Shown in pieces: positions 15,180 through 17,541 of a stretch of 17,541 bases of DNA. Source of the DNA: CAYQUC01 sp048061315 (GTDB taxonomy: Bacteria > Pseudomonadota > Gammaproteobacteria > UBA6429 > Thiohalophilaceae). Made by a program: the position numbers and the translations under genes. The notes below the pieces were generated by a model. The model was not told the DNA's origin. It saw only the letters and a program-made list of their open reading frames with translations, and did no database searches. Every line of letters begins with the position of its first letter. The first letter of the stretch is position 1. The stretch covers positions 1 through 17,541 of the forward strand of contig JBGMRJ010000060.1 of the NCBI GenBank assembly GCA_048061315.1, read 5' to 3'.

Positions 15180-15818
15180 TTAAAAGTGTTTTCGAATTAA
15201 CGCTATAATTTCCGCTGGCTTGTTTATAATATAATCTGGCGAATGTTTTTCAAGTTCCTGCCGTGAACCATAACCCCATAAAACAGCTATAGACTGCATG
15301 CCGTTTAGTTTAGCTGCACTAATATCAAAACTTCGATCACCTATCAACCAGCTGTCTTTGGTGAACTTTTGTTGTTTAATTAAATCTTCTACCAGTTTAG
15401 ATTTTTTAACACCAATATCAGCACCGTAGATATCACTAAAAATATCATTATAGTGATAGTGATCAATAATTTTTTTCGCTAAATCGGTGCGTCGTGATGT
15501 ACAAATAGCAAGAGTATAATTTTCTGCTAACAATGTCTGCAGAATCGTATCTATGCCTTCATAAAGACGATTTTCCTGCCAGCCTAAATCAAGATAACGC
15601 TCTCTAAATTTAACTACGCACTGCGTAACAAAATCATCGCTACAATCTGGCACTAATTCTTTAATAGCATAGTCTAGTGGCGGACCAATAAATTTCACTA
15701 AATCAGATTCATTAGCCGGCTTCTGGTCCAATGCCGTTAATGCATAATTCATGCACCGCACAAACCCCTGTTTTGGGTCAATTAATGTACCATCCATATC
15801 GAACAACACTACTTTCAT
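15180..15818 (-). CDS. HAD-superfamily phosphatase, phosphoglycolate phosphatase-like
   Basis: The 212-residue product is a soluble HAD hydrolase. Motif I is FDMDGT with nucleophile Asp7 and acid/base Asp9. Motif II is CTSRR (Thr107/Ser108). The motif III lysine lies in GVKKSKL (138-141). Motif IV is GDRSFD with Asp161 and Asp165. An alpha-helical cap lies between motif I and about residue 85 and contains KFIGPPL (42-48), seen in phosphoglycolate-phosphatase-like enzymes. The closest expected activity is removal of phosphate from a small organic phosphate, such as 2-phosphoglycolate or a nucleotide; the substrate is not decided by sequence. An AAGGA lies 11 bases before the ATG. It is the first gene of a unit with the GlcG-like gene and diverges from the winged-helix gene; both promoters should lie in 15819-16032. 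Confidence 0.9.
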   Translation of the reverse strand: MKVVLFDMDGTLIDPKQGFVRCMNYALTALDQKPANESDLVKFIGPPLDYAIKELVPDCSDDFVTQCVVKFRERYLDLGWQENRLYEGIDTILQTLLAENYTLAICTSRRTDLAKKIIDHYHYNDIFSDIYGADIGVKKSKLVEDLIKQQKFTKDSWLIGDRSFDISAAKLNGMQSIAVLWGYGSRQELEKHSPDYIINKPAEIIALIRKHF

Positions 15819-15979
15819 GTTTTGAGGAATCCTTCTCAGTATTAAACTTTCCTAAGGTCTATAGTAAAACCATAACAGGGATAATATTTAGAACCACTCT
15901 AATTATTATGTCACGTTGATATAACATTATTGCAATTTTTTGTAAAACAGTTTTCTCAGCTATTTAGTATTAGTACTAC

Positions 15980-16007
15980 TTGACATATAATAACCGGTAC
16001 TTATAAC
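15980..16007 (+). promoter_or_regulatory. Sigma-70-type promoter of the membrane winged-helix gene
   Basis: A perfect -35 TTGACA (15980-15985) and a near-consensus -10 TATAAC (16002-16007) are separated by 16 bases. Transcription would start near 16014, giving a leader of about 19 bases to the ATG at 16033. Confidence 0.72.
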
Positions 16008-16032
16008 GTTAACTATAGAAACGGACGTCAGG

Positions 16033-16521
16033 ATGACTTCATTCGACTTCAGTGAAATAATCGTATGGATTACAGTATTCCTACTAGTGGCTGCTATTCC
16101 GCTCACGGTCGTCTATTTCCGTCATTTAAATCAAAAAAATTCCGATTCATTATTGTCAAAAATGCAGAAAAAATCGGCTCCAAAACAACCCTCCGAGCTG
16201 CTCGATTTAAAGTTTAACTTTGATAATAACTGGTCACCGGAAAATTTAAGCAATGAATATATTGTTAACTCCGGCACTGAAAAAAAACTGGCCAAAATTA
16301 TTCTAAAAACAATTGCTCTAAATGGCGAAAGTGGTATGTTAATCAAGCAAGTATCGGATATTTTGGAACTTCATGAAATCGAGGTTAGCTATGCTCTAAA
16401 CTATCTGAATGAAAAAGGCTTTATTGAATCCGTTAATAGTCAGAAAGGAAATATTTTTTATCTGACGTCTCAAGGAACCTCTTATTGTAGTAAAAAAGGG
16501 TTCTTATCTGAAGTAGCTTAA
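16033..16521 (+). CDS. Membrane-anchored winged-helix protein, unrecognised
   Basis: The 162-residue product has one N-terminal transmembrane helix (IIVWITVFLLVAAIPLTVVYF, about 9-29) followed by basic residues, so the rest should be cytoplasmic. A flexible linker (about 34-78) precedes a predicted winged helix at 82-155. Its parts are helix KKLAKIILKTIAL, then LIKQVSDILEL, a recognition helix EIEVSYALNYLNEKGFI (115-131), and a wing with YLTSQGTSYCSK. The arrangement is like MarR/ArsR-type DNA-binding domains, but tethered to the membrane at the opposite end from ToxR. No ligand domain is seen outside the membrane. I know no family name. The ribosome site is weak (a GGA about 7 bases upstream). 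The gene is expressed from a clear promoter and lies 143 bases before rsmB, so it may read through into it. Confidence 0.72.
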   Translation: MTSFDFSEIIVWITVFLLVAAIPLTVVYFRHLNQKNSDSLLSKMQKKSAPKQPSELLDLKFNFDNNWSPENLSNEYIVNSGTEKKLAKIILKTIALNGESGMLIKQVSDILELHEIEVSYALNYLNEKGFIESVNSQKGNIFYLTSQGTSYCSKKGFLSEVA

Positions 16522-16664
16522 ACTCGTCTTACCCTTTCGTCTCACAAACCAATCATACCATTAATACTATTTTTACAGATGTAATAGTAATGTCGTTTAA
16601 TTTCGATTTACGTTATGATTCTGCTGGATACGCTGGCTACATAACAAAAACAAATAAAAAAAAT

Positions 16665-17541
16665 ATGAATCCAAGGCTTACGGTGCACCACATTTTAACT
16701 GATGTCATTTCATCAGGACGCTCGCTTGATTATGCATTGGACAAACACAATACCGCAAAAGATCCAAAACACCGGGCATTAATAGCCGCTATCGCTTTTG
16801 GTGTTTGTCGATGGTTACCCAAACTGCAAACCATCGTGTCGTTATTATTAAAAAAACCATTACGCAAAAAAGATCAGGATGTCGAAATATTACTCTATAT
16901 CGGACTCTATCAACTTATCGACATGCGTATCGCAGAACATGCCGCAGTATCTGAGACTGTTACAGTATGCAAAAAATTACGAAAAGTATGGTCCAAAAAC
17001 CTTGTTAATGGCGTTTTACGAGAGTTTCTTCGTGAAAAACACTGCTTAATTGAAAAAGCAGAACTTAGCAGCGCCGGACGATATGCTCACCCTGAGTGGT
17101 TAATTTCAGCAATTCAATCAGCCTGGCCAAATGATGCAGATCGAATTTTCGAGGCCAATAACACCCAGGCACCCATGACCCTGCGAGTGAATACCGTGTT
17201 CACAGATGTTGTGCGTTATCGTGAGCTATTAACCGATAAGCAAAAATCGGCTATTGCGACAAGCCAGTCCCCTGACGGTGTTACACTTGAAAAAGCCTGT
17301 GATGTCATGGAGTTACCTAATTTTTCCGAAGGTTATGTAGCCGTTCAGGATGAAGCTCCGCAATTGGCTGCCGGTTTGTTAGATGTGTGTGCCGGACATC
17401 GGGTGTTAGATGCCTGCGCTGCACCGGGGGGGAAAACCTGCCATATTCTGGAAAAACAACCCGATATTATGGAGTGTGTCGCACTTGATGTGTCTGCAAA
17501 TCGCTTGTTAAAAATAAATGAAAATCTAAAGCGCTTAAAAC
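16665..17541 (+). CDS. rsmB: 16S rRNA (cytosine-967 C5) methyltransferase, N-terminal part (runs off the right edge)
   Basis: RsmB methylates C967 of 16S rRNA with S-adenosylmethionine. The 292 visible codons cover the N-terminal NusB-like RNA-binding domain (about 1-135, with ILLYIGLYQLIDM and NLVNGVLREFL). They also cover the start of the Rossmann methyltransferase domain: FSEGYVAVQDEAPQLAA at 220-236, the SAM-binding motif I DACAAPGGKT at 249-258, and the acidic ALDVS with Asp275. The catalytic cysteines lie beyond the window. The start at 16665 gives MNPRLT, similar to known RsmB N-termini. An in-frame ATG at 16590 would add 25 unconserved residues. There is no visible Shine-Dalgarno sequence, only A-rich DNA. 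The gene normally follows fmt; here it follows the membrane winged-helix gene. Identification is firm. Confidence 0.95.
   Translation, partial: MNPRLTVHHILTDVISSGRSLDYALDKHNTAKDPKHRALIAAIAFGVCRWLPKLQTIVSLLLKKPLRKKDQDVEILLYIGLYQLIDMRIAEHAAVSETVTVCKKLRKVWSKNLVNGVLREFLREKHCLIEKAELSSAGRYAHPEWLISAIQSAWPNDADRIFEANNTQAPMTLRVNTVFTDVVRYRELLTDKQKSAIATSQSPDGVTLEKACDVMELPNFSEGYVAVQDEAPQLAAGLLDVCAGHRVLDACAAPGGKTCHILEKQPDIMECVALDVSANRLLKINENLKRLK

Noticed and set aside
16590..16664. In-frame upstream ATG as the rsmB start
   Set aside because: The 25 added residues are not seen in RsmB, whose relatives start at or near MNPRL. No ribosome site supports it.
1..17541. CRISPR arrays, tRNA or rRNA genes, transposases, integrases
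   Set aside because: I read both strands and saw no regularly spaced repeats, cloverleaf signatures or mobile-element protein motifs.

Overview
The window looks like an AT-rich chromosomal contig from a gammaproteobacterium. The main evidence is the housekeeping cluster dprA-smg-topA, a LysM lipoprotein gene, def-fmt and the 5' part of rsmB. This gene set and order is familiar from gammaproteobacterial chromosomes, and Smg is largely confined to proteobacteria. I cannot name the genus. A run of exactly 100 N at 9885-9984 marks it as a draft scaffold.

Layout. At 1-199 (minus) is the start of a VgrG-like spike protein that runs off the left edge. At 402-4544 (minus) are dprA, smg and topA, read in that order as a probable operon for DNA uptake or processing and DNA topology. 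At 4706-5878 (minus) is an exported LysM lipoprotein with its own strong terminator. At 6103-7602 (plus) are def and fmt, the paired deformylase and formyltransferase of initiator-methionine chemistry, ending in a shared bidirectional terminator.

In many gammaproteobacteria fmt is followed directly by rsmB. Here rsmB begins only at 16665, and about 9 kb of accessory genes lie between. In order these are: a DUF4399 secreted protein; a GNAT acetyltransferase with a GFA zinc protein (one operon); a secreted lysyl-endopeptidase-type serine protease with PPC and P domains, split by the assembly gap; two unrecognised genes, one encoding a small secreted four-cysteine protein; an orphan hisC; an unrecognised lipoprotein; an exported GlcG/HbpS-like protein downstream of a HAD phosphatase; and a small membrane protein with a cytoplasmic winged helix behind a clear sigma-70-type promoter.

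Much of the accessory block (five or six products) is predicted to be exported or anchored in the envelope, which suggests cell-surface and extracellular functions. I found no CRISPR array, tRNA, rRNA, transposase or integrase. No gene-free stretch exceeds 300 bases. The largest, between divergent or spaced genes, are 200-401, 5879-6102 and 15819-16032. I saw nothing decisive in 200-401.

I do not see a demonstrably new system. The best candidates for a closer look are the two-gene unknown unit at 11490-12345, the membrane-tethered winged-helix gene at 16033, and the VgrG-like gene cut off at the left edge with whatever cargo follows it.
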